DNA of 64,000 nt, taken from the NCBI RefSeq assembly GCF_014610845.1, contig NZ_JABTCG010000006.1, positions 110,386 to 174,385 of the forward strand. Reading direction: 5' to 3'. Position 1 is the stretch's first letter. Each line of letters begins with the position of its first letter. The position numbers were made by a program, and so were the translations under genes. The notes below the pieces were generated by a model that made no database searches, was not told where the DNA came from, and saw nothing but the letters and a program-made list of their open reading frames with translations. The DNA comes from Maribacter arenosus. GTDB taxonomy: Bacteria > Bacteroidota > Bacteroidia > Flavobacteriales > Flavobacteriaceae. Below are positions 16,824-25,282 of this stretch, one piece after another.

Positions 16824-17945
16824 ATGAAATTGAAATCCATCAGATCATACCTTAAAAGCCTGTTTGCCACCAAGGACAAGGCTAAGGAACAAATTCAGGT
16901 AAAAGAATTGGTCCATATCGATGAGCTATTGAATTCCCTTATTAAGGAAAAAAAAATTCCTGGTTTAGCCATTACGGTCTTTAAAAAAGAAAAGGTTTTT
17001 TTTCAAAAAGGATATGGATATGCAGATTTGGAGGCTGGAATTAAAGTAGATCCAAAAAAAACAATTTTTAGGATTGCCAGTATATCCAAGAATATAGCGG
17101 CAACTGCACTGGCCCAAATGGTGAAGGATAGGATTATAGATCTGGATGGTTCGTTTTATCATTATGTCCCATATTTCCCAAAGAAAAAGCATGATTTCAC
17201 AATTCGGCAATTGGCTAGCCATACGGCCGGAATTCGCAGCTATAAAGGAAAGGAATACGGATTGAACAAACCGTATTCCATTAAGGATAGCCTGCATATT
17301 TTTAAGGATGACGCCTTACTTTTTGAGCCCGGAACGGATTATCACTACAATAGTTATGATTGGGTCTTGATTTCCTTGGCAATGCAGGAAGCCTGTGGCG
17401 TGCCATTCGAGGAATATGTACAGGAAAAAGTGTTAACCCCCTTAGATTTACAAAACACCTTTCCGGAAAATGTCCCATCGAGCGCACCTAGCTTGCCGGC
17501 AGACAGGGTCGAGACCATAGAAAAGCATGATCACGACTTTGCCACATTTTATTCCAAGAACAGATTGGGTTTTCGAAAGGCCATTCCTGTCAATAACCGA
17601 TACAAATTGGCGGGGGGCGGATATGTATCAACTTCCGAGGATATTGCCAAATTCGGTCAAGCCTATTTGAACAAGGGGATTATAAATGATGATGTCATTG
17701 CTCAATTTATTTCCTCTGTCAAGATAAATGGAAATCCTACTTATTACGGTTTGGGCTGGCAAGTGAGTGAGGATAAGAGTGGGAGACCTTATTTCGGGCA
17801 TATAGGTAATGGGGTAGGGGGGTATTCCAATCTTTTTATTTATCCTCAAGAACAGATGGTCTTCTCCATTTTAATCAATTGTACGAACCCTGGAATTCAG
17901 GAAGATTTAAATGAATGTGTCATAGGAATTCTCAATAATTCGTAA
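16824..17945 (+). CDS. Serine hydrolase, class C beta-lactamase family
   Basis: This 373-residue protein has the penicillin-binding fold motifs: SxxK as S86-I-S-K89, a Y-x-N type element in YHYNSYDW, the HTAGI loop, and HIGNGVGG in place of KTG. Members hydrolyse peptides or esters, and true beta-lactamase activity is not implied. No signal peptide is evident (the N-terminus is basic), so it may be cytoplasmic or exported by another route. It ends the transcription unit before the aromatic amino acid operon. Confidence 0.85.
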   Translation: MKLKSIRSYLKSLFATKDKAKEQIQVKELVHIDELLNSLIKEKKIPGLAITVFKKEKVFFQKGYGYADLEAGIKVDPKKTIFRIASISKNIAATALAQMVKDRIIDLDGSFYHYVPYFPKKKHDFTIRQLASHTAGIRSYKGKEYGLNKPYSIKDSLHIFKDDALLFEPGTDYHYNSYDWVLISLAMQEACGVPFEEYVQEKVLTPLDLQNTFPENVPSSAPSLPADRVETIEKHDHDFATFYSKNRLGFRKAIPVNNRYKLAGGGYVSTSEDIAKFGQAYLNKGIINDDVIAQFISSVKINGNPTYYGLGWQVSEDKSGRPYFGHIGNGVGGYSNLFIYPQEQMVFSILINCTNPGIQEDLNECVIGILNNS

Positions 17946-18022
17946 TAAACGGTTCATTTTTAATAGAATCATGCAATGAAATTCACTTTACTCGAAAAAA
18001 ACAAAAAAAGTCAGGTATAAAA

Positions 18023-18052
18023 TTTGATTTTTAAATTTAATAATTACCTTAG
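18023..18052 (+). promoter_or_regulatory. Promoter of the Phe/Tyr operon
   Basis: TTTG at 18023-18026, an 18-bp spacer and TACCTTAG at 18045-18052 fit the Bacteroidota TTTG/TAnnTTTG promoter with one mismatch and slightly short spacing. Transcription would start near 18057-18060, about 12-15 nt before the leader-peptide ATG. Confidence 0.5.
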
Positions 18053-18071
18053 CCACAGATTTAAGCACAGA

Positions 18072-18143
18072 ATGAGAAAGCAGTATTTCTATAACGGTTT
18101 TTATTTTTTCTTCTTTTACAAAAGAGAAACGGGACTGTTGTAG
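18072..18143 (+). CDS. Phe/Tyr-rich leader peptide (attenuation)
   Basis: A 23-codon ORF runs from ATG 18072 to TAG 18141-18143. Residues 5-16 read YFYNGFYFFFFY: six Phe and four Tyr in twelve codons. This density is characteristic of the leader peptides of aromatic amino acid operons. Its last codons overlap the strand that can form the antiterminator (18129-18136). The genes that follow make phenylalanine and tyrosine. A ribosome stalled for charged tRNA-Phe or tRNA-Tyr would sit in this run and expose the antiterminator strand. Confidence 0.85.
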   Translation: MRKQYFYNGFYFFFFYKRETGLL

Positions 18144-18179
18144 TGTATTGTAAACTAAAAATATAACATTGAGTCCCGT
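18129..18179 (+). promoter_or_regulatory. Antiterminator hairpin of the Phe/Tyr attenuator
   Basis: ACGGGACT at 18129-18136 is identical to the 3' arm of the terminator (18185-18192), so it can pair with AGTCCCGT at 18172-18179. Forming this 8-bp stem prevents the terminator. The 5' strand begins about 10 nt after the last Tyr codon and lies within the footprint of a ribosome that has reached the leader stop codon. This is exactly the geometry of ribosome-controlled attenuation. Confidence 0.8.
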
Positions 18180-18199
18180 GAAAAACGGGACTTTTTTTG
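18172..18199 (+). terminator. Attenuator terminator before pheA
   Basis: AGTCCCGT (18172-18179), loop GAAAA, ACGGGACT (18185-18192) and a run of seven T form a strong intrinsic terminator. It lies before the first structural gene, not after one, so it is regulatory. Confidence 0.88.
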
Positions 18200-18236
18200 T
18201 TAATAATAGCCGTGGATGAAAGCCACGAACATAATA

Positions 18237-19064
18237 ATGGATTTAAAGATAGCCATACAGGGAATCAGGGGATCTAACCACCACCAAGTGGCCCTTGAGT
18301 ATTTTAACGACCAAATTGATCTCGTAGAATGCATGTCTTTTCATAATTTAGTCGACTGTGTGGTTGATGGAACTGCGGACAAAGGAATAATGGCCATCGA
18401 AAATTCGATAGTGGGGTCGATAATTCCGAACTATGCATTGATTTATGAGAAGAATTTACACATCATAGGGGAGCACTATTTGAACATACATCATCACCTT
18501 ATGGCGCTCGCTGGCCAGTCAATTGACGATATTTTCGAAGTGCGATCACACCCCATGGCATTATTGCAATGTAGGGAGTTTCTAAAGACCAAACCTCATA
18601 TTAAAATGGTCGAAGATGTCGATACAGCAGAGACAGCAAGGCAGATACATGACAAACAATTACAAGGAATTGCCGCTATAGCACCGAAAGTTGCGGCCGA
18701 ATTATACGATTTGAGCATTATTGCCTCAGAGATACAGACGATAAAAAACAATGCGACCCGCTTCATAATCGTAAAAACAAAGAATAAGGAATTGCCTAAA
18801 AGCGAGATCAATAAAGCTTCATTACGCTTTGTAACCGATCATAAAAGAGGTAGTCTGGCAACGGTTTTGAATGTGATGAGCGATTGTAATTTGAATTTGA
18901 CCAAGATACAGTCATTGCCTATTATCGAAACTCCGTGGAAATATGCTTTTTTCGTTGATGTTACCTTCGATGAATATGATAATTTTGCCAAGGCCAAATC
19001 GCTTTTGGATATCATGTCGGATGATTTTAGGGTTTTGGGAGAATATAAAAATGCCAGATTATGA
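18237..19064 (+). CDS. pheA: Prephenate dehydratase
   Basis: This 275-residue enzyme converts prephenate to phenylpyruvate. The catalytic domain starts with IAIQGIRGSNHH and contains the conserved T-R-F in NATRFIIV. A C-terminal ACT domain (SLRFVTDHKRGSLATVL...) should bind Phe for feedback control. An upstream in-frame ATG at 18216 lies in the loop of a small CGTGG/CCACG hairpin, so the ATG at 18237 is preferred. It has no fused chorismate mutase; that activity is in the fourth gene of the operon. Its stop overlaps the next ATG. Confidence 0.93.
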   Translation: MDLKIAIQGIRGSNHHQVALEYFNDQIDLVECMSFHNLVDCVVDGTADKGIMAIENSIVGSIIPNYALIYEKNLHIIGEHYLNIHHHLMALAGQSIDDIFEVRSHPMALLQCREFLKTKPHIKMVEDVDTAETARQIHDKQLQGIAAIAPKVAAELYDLSIIASEIQTIKNNATRFIIVKTKNKELPKSEINKASLRFVTDHKRGSLATVLNVMSDCNLNLTKIQSLPIIETPWKYAFFVDVTFDEYDNFAKAKSLLDIMSDDFRVLGEYKNARL

Positions 19065-20206
19065 TTACTATCGCGGATAGATTAAAAAAAGTGGAAGAGT
19101 ACTACTTCTCAAAAAAGTTGCGAGAGGTGCGAGGACTTATTTCAGAGGGGAAACCCATTATCAATATGGGTATTGGCAGTCCTGATTTGGCACCTTCCCA
19201 AGAGGTTATTAGTGCTATCAAGGATGCAATGACCGAGGTTGGGGCCCATCAATATCAAAGTTACCAAGGTTTGCCAGAACTTCGGAAAGCTATCGCCGAT
19301 TTTTATAAGGCAAAATTCGGAGTGACAGCCGACCCCAATACAGAGATTTTACCTTTAATGGGTTCTAAGGAAGGTATCATGCATATTAGTATGGCGTTCT
19401 TGAACATTGGTGATGAGGTTTTAATACCTAATCCTGGTTATCCTACCTATACATCGGTTACTAAATTAGTAGGCGGGGAGCCAAAACTTTATGATCTATA
19501 TGAAGAAAACGGTTGGTTTCCCGATTTAGGGGCTTTACAGCAACAAGATTTATCCAAAGTGAAATTAATGTGGGTCAGTTATCCACATATGCCCACAGGG
19601 GCTATGGCCAATCGGGAACAATTGACCCAGTTGGTTGAATTTGCAAAAAGGAACAATATCCTATTGGTGAATGACAACCCGTACAGTTTTGTACTCAGTA
19701 ATGGACCATTGAGTATTTTAGGCATCCCTGGGGCGAACGATGTTGCCTTGGAACTGAATTCATTGAGCAAGACCTTTAATATGGCAGGCTGGCGTGTTGG
19801 TATGGTTTTAGGAAATGCTTCGTATTTAGATGCTGTTTTAAAGGTGAAAAGCAATATGGATTCCGGTATGTTCTATGGTATTCAAAAGGGGGCTATTGAA
19901 GCTTTAAAGAGTGGTGAGGAATGGTTCAAATCTTTGGATAAAATCTACCAAAATCGAAGGGAACTGATGTTTGAAATTGCCGATAAATTGAATTGTACCT
20001 ATGACACGAATGCCGTTGGGATGTTTGTTTGGGCGAAACTGCCCAAAAATTCCCTACCATCCGAGGTTTTTATTGATAAGGTGCTTTATGAAAAGAATAT
20101 CTTTATAGCCCCCGGTACAATTTTCGGTAGTAATGGCGAGGGTTATATTCGATTTTCACTTTGTGTCAAAGAAGGAAAAATCAGGGAGGCATTGGGTAGA
20201 TTTTAA
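19061..20206 (+). CDS. Class I/II aminotransferase (aromatic amino acid biosynthesis)
   Basis: This 381-residue fold-type I PLP enzyme has GIGSPDLAPS near the N-terminus, NPGYPTY, NDNPYSF, the Schiff-base lysine motif SLSKTFNMAGWRVG and RFSLCV near the end. By position between pheA and tyrA it probably transaminates phenylpyruvate and 4-hydroxyphenylpyruvate to Phe and Tyr. The exact substrate range cannot be read from sequence. Its ATG overlaps the pheA stop by 4 bp (ATGA), which indicates translational coupling. Confidence 0.88.
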   Translation: MITIADRLKKVEEYYFSKKLREVRGLISEGKPIINMGIGSPDLAPSQEVISAIKDAMTEVGAHQYQSYQGLPELRKAIADFYKAKFGVTADPNTEILPLMGSKEGIMHISMAFLNIGDEVLIPNPGYPTYTSVTKLVGGEPKLYDLYEENGWFPDLGALQQQDLSKVKLMWVSYPHMPTGAMANREQLTQLVEFAKRNNILLVNDNPYSFVLSNGPLSILGIPGANDVALELNSLSKTFNMAGWRVGMVLGNASYLDAVLKVKSNMDSGMFYGIQKGAIEALKSGEEWFKSLDKIYQNRRELMFEIADKLNCTYDTNAVGMFVWAKLPKNSLPSEVFIDKVLYEKNIFIAPGTIFGSNGEGYIRFSLCVKEGKIREALGRF

Positions 20207-20349
20207 AAAGGTGGGACAACCATGGAAATAAGTGCAAACGGTTATTACACAGTATAAGATTGATGTAATACACTATATGAGCACAAAGTGAAACAAGAAA
20301 AATAAGAACTTTTAGTGTCTAAGTGCTAGATTCTATTATTAAGAAAGGA

Positions 20350-21207
20350 ATGAATGTATTTGTAATCGGTATTGGTTTGATCGGGGGTTCTATGGCCAAG
20401 GATATAAAAAGGCTGAATCCTAATGCCAATATATTTGGTATAGATAACAATGCATCACATCTTGAGGAGGCATTGACATTGAATTTGATCGACAGTAAAG
20501 CAAGCTATGATGATCTTCAATCAGCCGAAATCGTTATTGTGAGTATTCCGGTCGATGCAATGTTGTCCGAGCTGCCACGAATATTGAATCATGTCAATGA
20601 TGATTGTGTGGTGTTCGATGCCGGTTCAACCAAGGCAACCTTATGCAAAAATTTGGACGACCACCCAAAGCGAAGAAATTTTTTGGCTTGCCACCCTATT
20701 GCAGGAACTGAATTTTCAGGGCCCTCTGCGGCTATAGATGGTTTATACCAAGGCAAGACCAATATTATCTGTGAGGTCGAAAAAACAGCTTTTAAGCTTC
20801 AGGAAAAAGCCCTGGAACTTTTCCAACAATTGGGAATGCGGATTAGATATATGAATCCCGAGGCCCATGATAAGCATATTGCCTATGTCTCCCATTTATC
20901 GCACATAAGCTCGTTTATGCTGGGGAAAACGGTTATTGAGAAGGAGAAAAATGAACGGGATATCTTTGATATGGCCGGTAGTGGATTTGAAAGTACCGTG
21001 CGCTTGGCTAAGAGTTCCCCTGCGATGTGGACACCCATTTTTGAGCAGAATAAAGAAAATGTTGTGGAGACCTTGGAAGAGTATATCCAAAATCTTGAAG
21101 CCTTTAAACAATTGTTGCTGAAAAATGATTATGAAGGTATTTATGATCAAATGAACAATACGAATAAAATAAAAGAAATATTAAAAGGAATACCTTTGAA
21201 CAAATAA
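20350..21207 (+). CDS. tyrA: Prephenate dehydrogenase
   Basis: This 285-residue NAD(P)-dependent enzyme makes 4-hydroxyphenylpyruvate from prephenate. The nucleotide-binding GIGLIGG begins at residue 7, and CHPIAGTEFSGPSAA and AYVSHLSHISSF are TyrA signatures. The frame is open to a GTG at 20323, but the ATG at 20350, after AAGAAAGG, gives the usual N-terminus. The 143-bp gap from the aminotransferase shows no terminator or clear ORF. It belongs to the attenuated Phe/Tyr operon. Confidence 0.92.
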   Translation: MNVFVIGIGLIGGSMAKDIKRLNPNANIFGIDNNASHLEEALTLNLIDSKASYDDLQSAEIVIVSIPVDAMLSELPRILNHVNDDCVVFDAGSTKATLCKNLDDHPKRRNFLACHPIAGTEFSGPSAAIDGLYQGKTNIICEVEKTAFKLQEKALELFQQLGMRIRYMNPEAHDKHIAYVSHLSHISSFMLGKTVIEKEKNERDIFDMAGSGFESTVRLAKSSPAMWTPIFEQNKENVVETLEEYIQNLEAFKQLLLKNDYEGIYDQMNNTNKIKEILKGIPLNK

Positions 21208-21220
21208 AGAGGAAGTAAAA

Positions 21221-22303
21221 ATGGAGAATTCAAAACAAATGAGAACATGGTTGGATGATTTGGGATTAGATCATCCATTGGTAATTGCAGGGCCATGTAG
21301 TGCTGAAACAGAAGAACAAGTCTTGAAAATCGCACATGAGCTAAAAGATACCGATGTCAACTATTACCGGGCAGGTATTTGGAAACCAAGAACTCGTCCA
21401 GGCAACTTTGAGGGTGTCGGTGCATTGGGTCTTAAATGGTTGCAGAAAGTTAAGGAAGAAACAGGATTGAAAACGGCTACCGAAGTGGCGAATAAAGCCC
21501 ATGTAGAATTGGCATTGGAACACGATATCGACTTGTTATGGGTTGGGGCCCGCTCTACGGTAAGTCCATTTATCGTGCAGGAAATCGCTGATGCGCTGGA
21601 AGGTACCGATAAAATTGTCTTGATCAAAAACCCCGTAAATCCTGATTTATCATTATGGTTGGGTGCCGTAGAGAGATTATACAGTTCCAATATCAAAAAA
21701 TTGGGGGTCATTCATAGGGGTTTTTCGACCTATGAGAAAACCAAATACAGAAACATTCCTGAATGGCAGTTGGCCATAGAATTACAGACGAAGTTTCCTG
21801 ATTTGCCTTTGATCAATGATCCATCACATATAACGGGTAATAGGAATTTGATCTTTGATGTATCGCAAACCGCATTGGACCTGAATTTTGATGGATTAAT
21901 GATAGAGACCCATCACGATCCGGATAATGCATGGAGCGATGCTGCGCAACAAGTGACCCCAAAAACCCTGGTGCAGATCATGAAAGATCTGCGCATTAGA
22001 AAGGAAACCAATGAAGAGGCCGAATTCAACAGCAAGCTTAGTAACCTTAGGGCACAGATCGATGTCATAGATAATCAATTGATAAGTATTCTTGGTAAGC
22101 GAATGAAGATTGCCGATGGAATCGGTACCCTAAAAAAACAAAAGAATGTTGCCATTCTGCAAAGCACCAGATGGAATTCCATTCTGGGCAGTATGATTCT
22201 TGAAGGAGAGTCAAAAGGATTGAGTGAGGAGTTTATTCTTAGAATGTTCAAGGCCATTCACCAAGAATCCATCAACCATCAAGAGAAGATAATGCAATCT
22301 TAA
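21221..22303 (+). CDS. Bifunctional 3-deoxy-7-phosphoheptulonate synthase / chorismate mutase (type II)
   Basis: This 360-residue protein fuses a type I-beta DAHP synthase (residues about 10-260, with GPCSAET, KPRTRPGNFEG and INDPSHITG) to an AroQ-type chorismate mutase (about 270-355, with LRAQIDVIDNQLISILGKRM). It thus controls both entry to the shikimate pathway and the chorismate branch to Phe and Tyr. It supplies prephenate for pheA and tyrA upstream, so the operon is self-consistent. It is followed at once by a strong terminator. Confidence 0.94.
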   Translation: MENSKQMRTWLDDLGLDHPLVIAGPCSAETEEQVLKIAHELKDTDVNYYRAGIWKPRTRPGNFEGVGALGLKWLQKVKEETGLKTATEVANKAHVELALEHDIDLLWVGARSTVSPFIVQEIADALEGTDKIVLIKNPVNPDLSLWLGAVERLYSSNIKKLGVIHRGFSTYEKTKYRNIPEWQLAIELQTKFPDLPLINDPSHITGNRNLIFDVSQTALDLNFDGLMIETHHDPDNAWSDAAQQVTPKTLVQIMKDLRIRKETNEEAEFNSKLSNLRAQIDVIDNQLISILGKRMKIADGIGTLKKQKNVAILQSTRWNSILGSMILEGESKGLSEEFILRMFKAIHQESINHQEKIMQS

Positions 22304-22308
22304 TAACA

Positions 22309-22338
22309 AATCCCGATTTTTAATCGGGATTTTTTTTT
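22309..22338 (+). terminator. Terminator of the Phe/Tyr operon
   Basis: AATCCCGATT, loop TTT, AATCGGGATT and a run of T form a 10-bp intrinsic terminator six bases after the last gene of the operon. Confidence 0.88.
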
Positions 22339-22399
22339 GGCAAACTGTAACATTTGCATAAGTCTTACATCTTTTAATAAACCAAAAAAAAGAACAATA

Positions 22400-23074
22400 A
22401 TGAAAAAAATACTTTTCCTTCTGGCATTGTCGGTTTCTATGGCTGCTTCGGCCCAAAGAATGATAGATAAAGAAGTTGGTGACTTCAATAAGATCAAGGT
22501 TTTCGATTTAATAGAAGTAAACCTTATTAAATCGGATGAGAACAGGATTACGATAAAGGGAGAGAATGTGTATGACATCAAGGTTGTGAATACGGATGGC
22601 ACCTTGAAATTAAGGATGCAATTGGATAAGAAATTTACCGGGGAAGACACCTTTATAGAAGTCTTTTATAAACATTTGGATGTCATTGATGGCAATGAGG
22701 GTGCAAAGATTGTCTGTAATGAATTGATAAAACAAGACCATCTTGAAATCCGTTCCCAAGAAGGGGCGCACATCAAGGCAGGATTGGATATTGTTGATTT
22801 GGAAGTCAAGGCCGTAACAGGCGGTATAGTAGAGGTATCCGGTTTGGCGGAAAGTCAATGGATTGTTTTGAATACAGGAGGTATTTTCGAGGGCCGGGAG
22901 CTAAAGACTTCTAATACCGATGTGAAAATTACCGCAGCAGGCGAGGCCGAGATCTATGCATCGGACAAAGTGGATATCAATGTGAAAGCCGGGGGAGATG
23001 TTTATGTCTATGGTAACCCAAGAGATATCAATAAAAAAACCCTGGCTGGTGGTCGGGTTTATATACAGGATTAA
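22400..23074 (+). CDS. Secreted head-GIN (DUF2807) domain protein
   Basis: This 224-residue protein starts with a clear signal peptide (MKKILFLLALSVSMAASAQ). The rest is a DUF2807 putative adhesin-type region with repeated short strands and the expected opening VGDFNKIKVFDLIEVNLIK. The frame is open further upstream, but the ATG at 22400 directly precedes the signal peptide. It resembles the protein encoded at 15990 but lacks a lipobox. Function is unknown, and location is probably the cell surface or periplasm. Confidence 0.8.
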   Translation: MKKILFLLALSVSMAASAQRMIDKEVGDFNKIKVFDLIEVNLIKSDENRITIKGENVYDIKVVNTDGTLKLRMQLDKKFTGEDTFIEVFYKHLDVIDGNEGAKIVCNELIKQDHLEIRSQEGAHIKAGLDIVDLEVKAVTGGIVEVSGLAESQWIVLNTGGIFEGRELKTSNTDVKITAAGEAEIYASDKVDINVKAGGDVYVYGNPRDINKKTLAGGRVYIQD

Positions 23075-23079
23075 AGATA

Positions 23080-23211
23080 AAAGAGGGTGACTAAGTCCAT
23101 CAATGTCCCTGGCGGTAAGAAGCAATTTCCGAACTTTTGATTATCAAAGACCAGAATACTTCACTACGTTCGTAATGACAATTTTATTTTTGTCTTATAG
23201 ACACCCTCTTT
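23080..23211. repeat. Intergenic inverted repeat between convergent genes
   Basis: AAAGAGGGTG at 23080-23089 is the inverse of CACCCTCTTT at 23202-23211. Inside are the words TTCACTACGTTCGTAATGACA, which recur widely in intergenic DNA of this phylum. The position between a plus-strand and a minus-strand gene suggests it may also act as a bidirectional terminator. Confidence 0.5.
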
Positions 23212-23217
23212 ATATTG

Positions 23218-23658
23218 TTAGCGCTTAAAAATATAGCGAGTAATGAAAATACCTTGACCATCGCCCTTACCGCCATCACTTTCAACGGCACTGGTCACAA
23301 ATGCCAGCTCCCAACCTTCGGCTACCATTGTATTGATCTTTGAGGAAATAAGGGCGTCATTCGCAGCGATATTCTGAAAACGAATCCCCCCGATATTAAA
23401 GAAGTTCAATAGTTTGGTCTCTTCAAAATTCTTTACCCGAATTTCATCCCTTTTTGATTTGTTACGGGTATTGTCTTCCTCGGATTGTACACTTGTGAAT
23501 TCCTGATAATCCTTTTGTTCTAGGTTACTGATTAATCGAGATCTTCCCAACCCACTTGAAACAATAGACTCCACGCTTGTAATAACCGTGTATTCTTGGG
23601 CATTGAGTTCAAATGAAATTAAACTTAAAAGGCATGCAAATACAATGATTTTTTTCAT
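23218..23658 (-). CDS. Secreted protein of unknown function
   Basis: This 146-residue protein has an N-terminal signal peptide (MKKIIVFACLLSLISFELNAQ) and then a mixed, charged region with DNTRNKSKRDEIRVKNFEE and a C-terminal EGWELAFVTS...FITRYIFKR. No family is recognised. It stands alone on the minus strand, convergent with the head-GIN gene and divergent from rsgA. A good signal peptide and a long open frame support a real gene. Confidence 0.65.
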   Translation of the reverse strand: MKKIIVFACLLSLISFELNAQEYTVITSVESIVSSGLGRSRLISNLEQKDYQEFTSVQSEEDNTRNKSKRDEIRVKNFEETKLLNFFNIGGIRFQNIAANDALISSKINTMVAEGWELAFVTSAVESDGGKGDGQGIFITRYIFKR

Positions 23659-23764
23659 GTGATTGGTTTTATTTAGTTACTAATAACGTAAAGATAAAAT
23701 AAATGTTATCCAGAAAAATTGTTATTTTGTGAGATTACCCACTATTAATGATTTTTTTGTCTAA

Positions 23765-24715
23765 ATGAAAGGTATAGTATATAAATCAACGGGAAGTTGG
23801 TATACTGTGAAATCGACCGAGGGGGATTTTTATGAATGTCGCATTAAGGGTAAATTTAGGATAAAAGGTATAAAAAGCACCAATCCTACTGCGGTTGGTG
23901 ACCATGTAGTTTTTGAAATAGAGAAAATTGGTGACGAGACCATTGGGATAATCACAAAGATCGAAGATCGAAAGAACTACATTATCAGGAAATCGGTAAA
24001 GCTTTCCAAACAGGTCCATATCATTGCTTCGAACCTCGACCAAGTATTCTTAATTGTTACCGTTAAAAACCCCAAGACCTACACTATTTTTATGGACCGC
24101 TTTTTAGCCACGGCCGAAGCTTATGATATCCCTGCGGTTCTACTTTTCAATAAAATAGATACCTATGATGAGGAAGAGTTGTTAGAGGTCAAGTATCTCG
24201 CGGCCTTGTATAGGGAAATAGGCTACACCTGTATCGGTATTTCGGCAACCACTGGTAAGAATGTTGATAAGGTAAAAGAAATGATGGTTGGGAAAACCAG
24301 TATGTTCTCTGGTAATTCGGGTGTGGGAAAATCCACTTTGATCAACGCCCTTGAACCTTCCTTGGATATAAAGACGACCGAAATTTCCGAACAACACCTG
24401 CAAGGGCAGCATACTACGACCTTCGCTGAAATGTTCGATCTAAGTTTTGACGCTCGAATAATCGATACCCCAGGAATAAGGGGCTTTGGTATTTTTGATA
24501 TGGAAAAGGATGAAATCGGGGATTATTTTCCCGAGTTTTTCAAACTTAAGAGTGAATGCAAGTTCAATAATTGTCTTCATTTGGATGAACCCAGTTGTGC
24601 CGTTAAAAAAGCACTTGAAAATAATGAAGTGGCCTGGAGTAGGTATAAGAGCTATGTTCAAATGGTAACAGGGGAGGATGACACCTATAGAATCGATGAT
24701 TTTGAAAAAGAGTAA
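23765..24715 (+). CDS. rsgA: Ribosome small subunit-dependent GTPase A
   Basis: This 316-residue protein is a circularly permuted GTPase that helps late 30S assembly. An N-terminal OB fold (residues about 1-75) is followed by the permuted motifs FNKIDTY (G4), GNSGVGKSTL (G1) and DTPGIRGFG (G3). The C-terminal zinc motif is CKFNNCLHLDEPSCAVK. Order and length fit RsgA. It is followed after 33 bp by dtd, so the two are probably co-transcribed. Confidence 0.95.
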   Translation: MKGIVYKSTGSWYTVKSTEGDFYECRIKGKFRIKGIKSTNPTAVGDHVVFEIEKIGDETIGIITKIEDRKNYIIRKSVKLSKQVHIIASNLDQVFLIVTVKNPKTYTIFMDRFLATAEAYDIPAVLLFNKIDTYDEEELLEVKYLAALYREIGYTCIGISATTGKNVDKVKEMMVGKTSMFSGNSGVGKSTLINALEPSLDIKTTEISEQHLQGQHTTTFAEMFDLSFDARIIDTPGIRGFGIFDMEKDEIGDYFPEFFKLKSECKFNNCLHLDEPSCAVKKALENNEVAWSRYKSYVQMVTGEDDTYRIDDFEKE

Positions 24716-24748
24716 AGTTGCATTTTACCAAAATAAAGCGAAATTATT

Positions 24749-25201
24749 ATGAAGGCGGTTGTTCAAAGAGTCTCCAAGGCAAGTGTCACCGTTGATGGGA
24801 AAATCATCTCGACCATAGCAGATGGTCTGCTCGTATTATTGGGTATTGAAAATCAAGATAACAAATCGGACATTGATTGGCTTTCACGTAAGATTGTGAA
24901 TCTGCGGATTTTTAATGATGAAAATGGAGTGATGAATACGTCTTTGATCGAAAAAGGGGGTGAAGCCATAGTAGTGAGTCAGTTTACCTTGCATGCTTCG
25001 ACCAAAAAGGGAAATAGACCGTCTTACCTTAAAGCCGCCAAACCGGAAGTATCTATCCCTTTGTATGAGGAATTTGTGCAACGGTTAGAGCATGATCTAG
25101 GAAAAAAAGTAGGTACGGGTATTTTTGGGGCAGATATGAAAGTCGATCTGGTAAACGATGGTCCGGTAACGATTATAATTGATACCCAAAATAGGGAATA
25201 G
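24749..25201 (+). CDS. dtd: D-aminoacyl-tRNA deacylase
   Basis: This 150-residue Dtd enzyme removes D-amino acids (and glycine) from mischarged tRNA. The diagnostic VSQFTLHAS motif and the Gly-cisPro motif in NDGPVTIIID are present, and the N-terminus MKAVVQRVSKASVTVDG is characteristic. Length is exactly that of the family. Confidence 0.95.
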   Translation: MKAVVQRVSKASVTVDGKIISTIADGLLVLLGIENQDNKSDIDWLSRKIVNLRIFNDENGVMNTSLIEKGGEAIVVSQFTLHASTKKGNRPSYLKAAKPEVSIPLYEEFVQRLEHDLGKKVGTGIFGADMKVDLVNDGPVTIIIDTQNRE

Positions 25202-25282
25202 TAAGATTTTTTATTTTTTTCCATATTAATTGTAAGAAAAATAGGTAAATTGACGTTGTAGTTATTCAACCATACCTGACCA

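Noticed and set aside
16824..17945. Antibiotic-resistance beta-lactamase
   Set aside because: The class C fold motifs are present, but the family is mostly esterases and peptidases. There is no evident signal peptide and no linked ampR-type regulator.
20207..20349. Internal leader or promoter between the aminotransferase and tyrA
   Set aside because: The 143-bp gap contains a 12-codon ORF and AT-rich sequence, but no hairpin-plus-T terminator and no convincing TAnnTTTG promoter were found.
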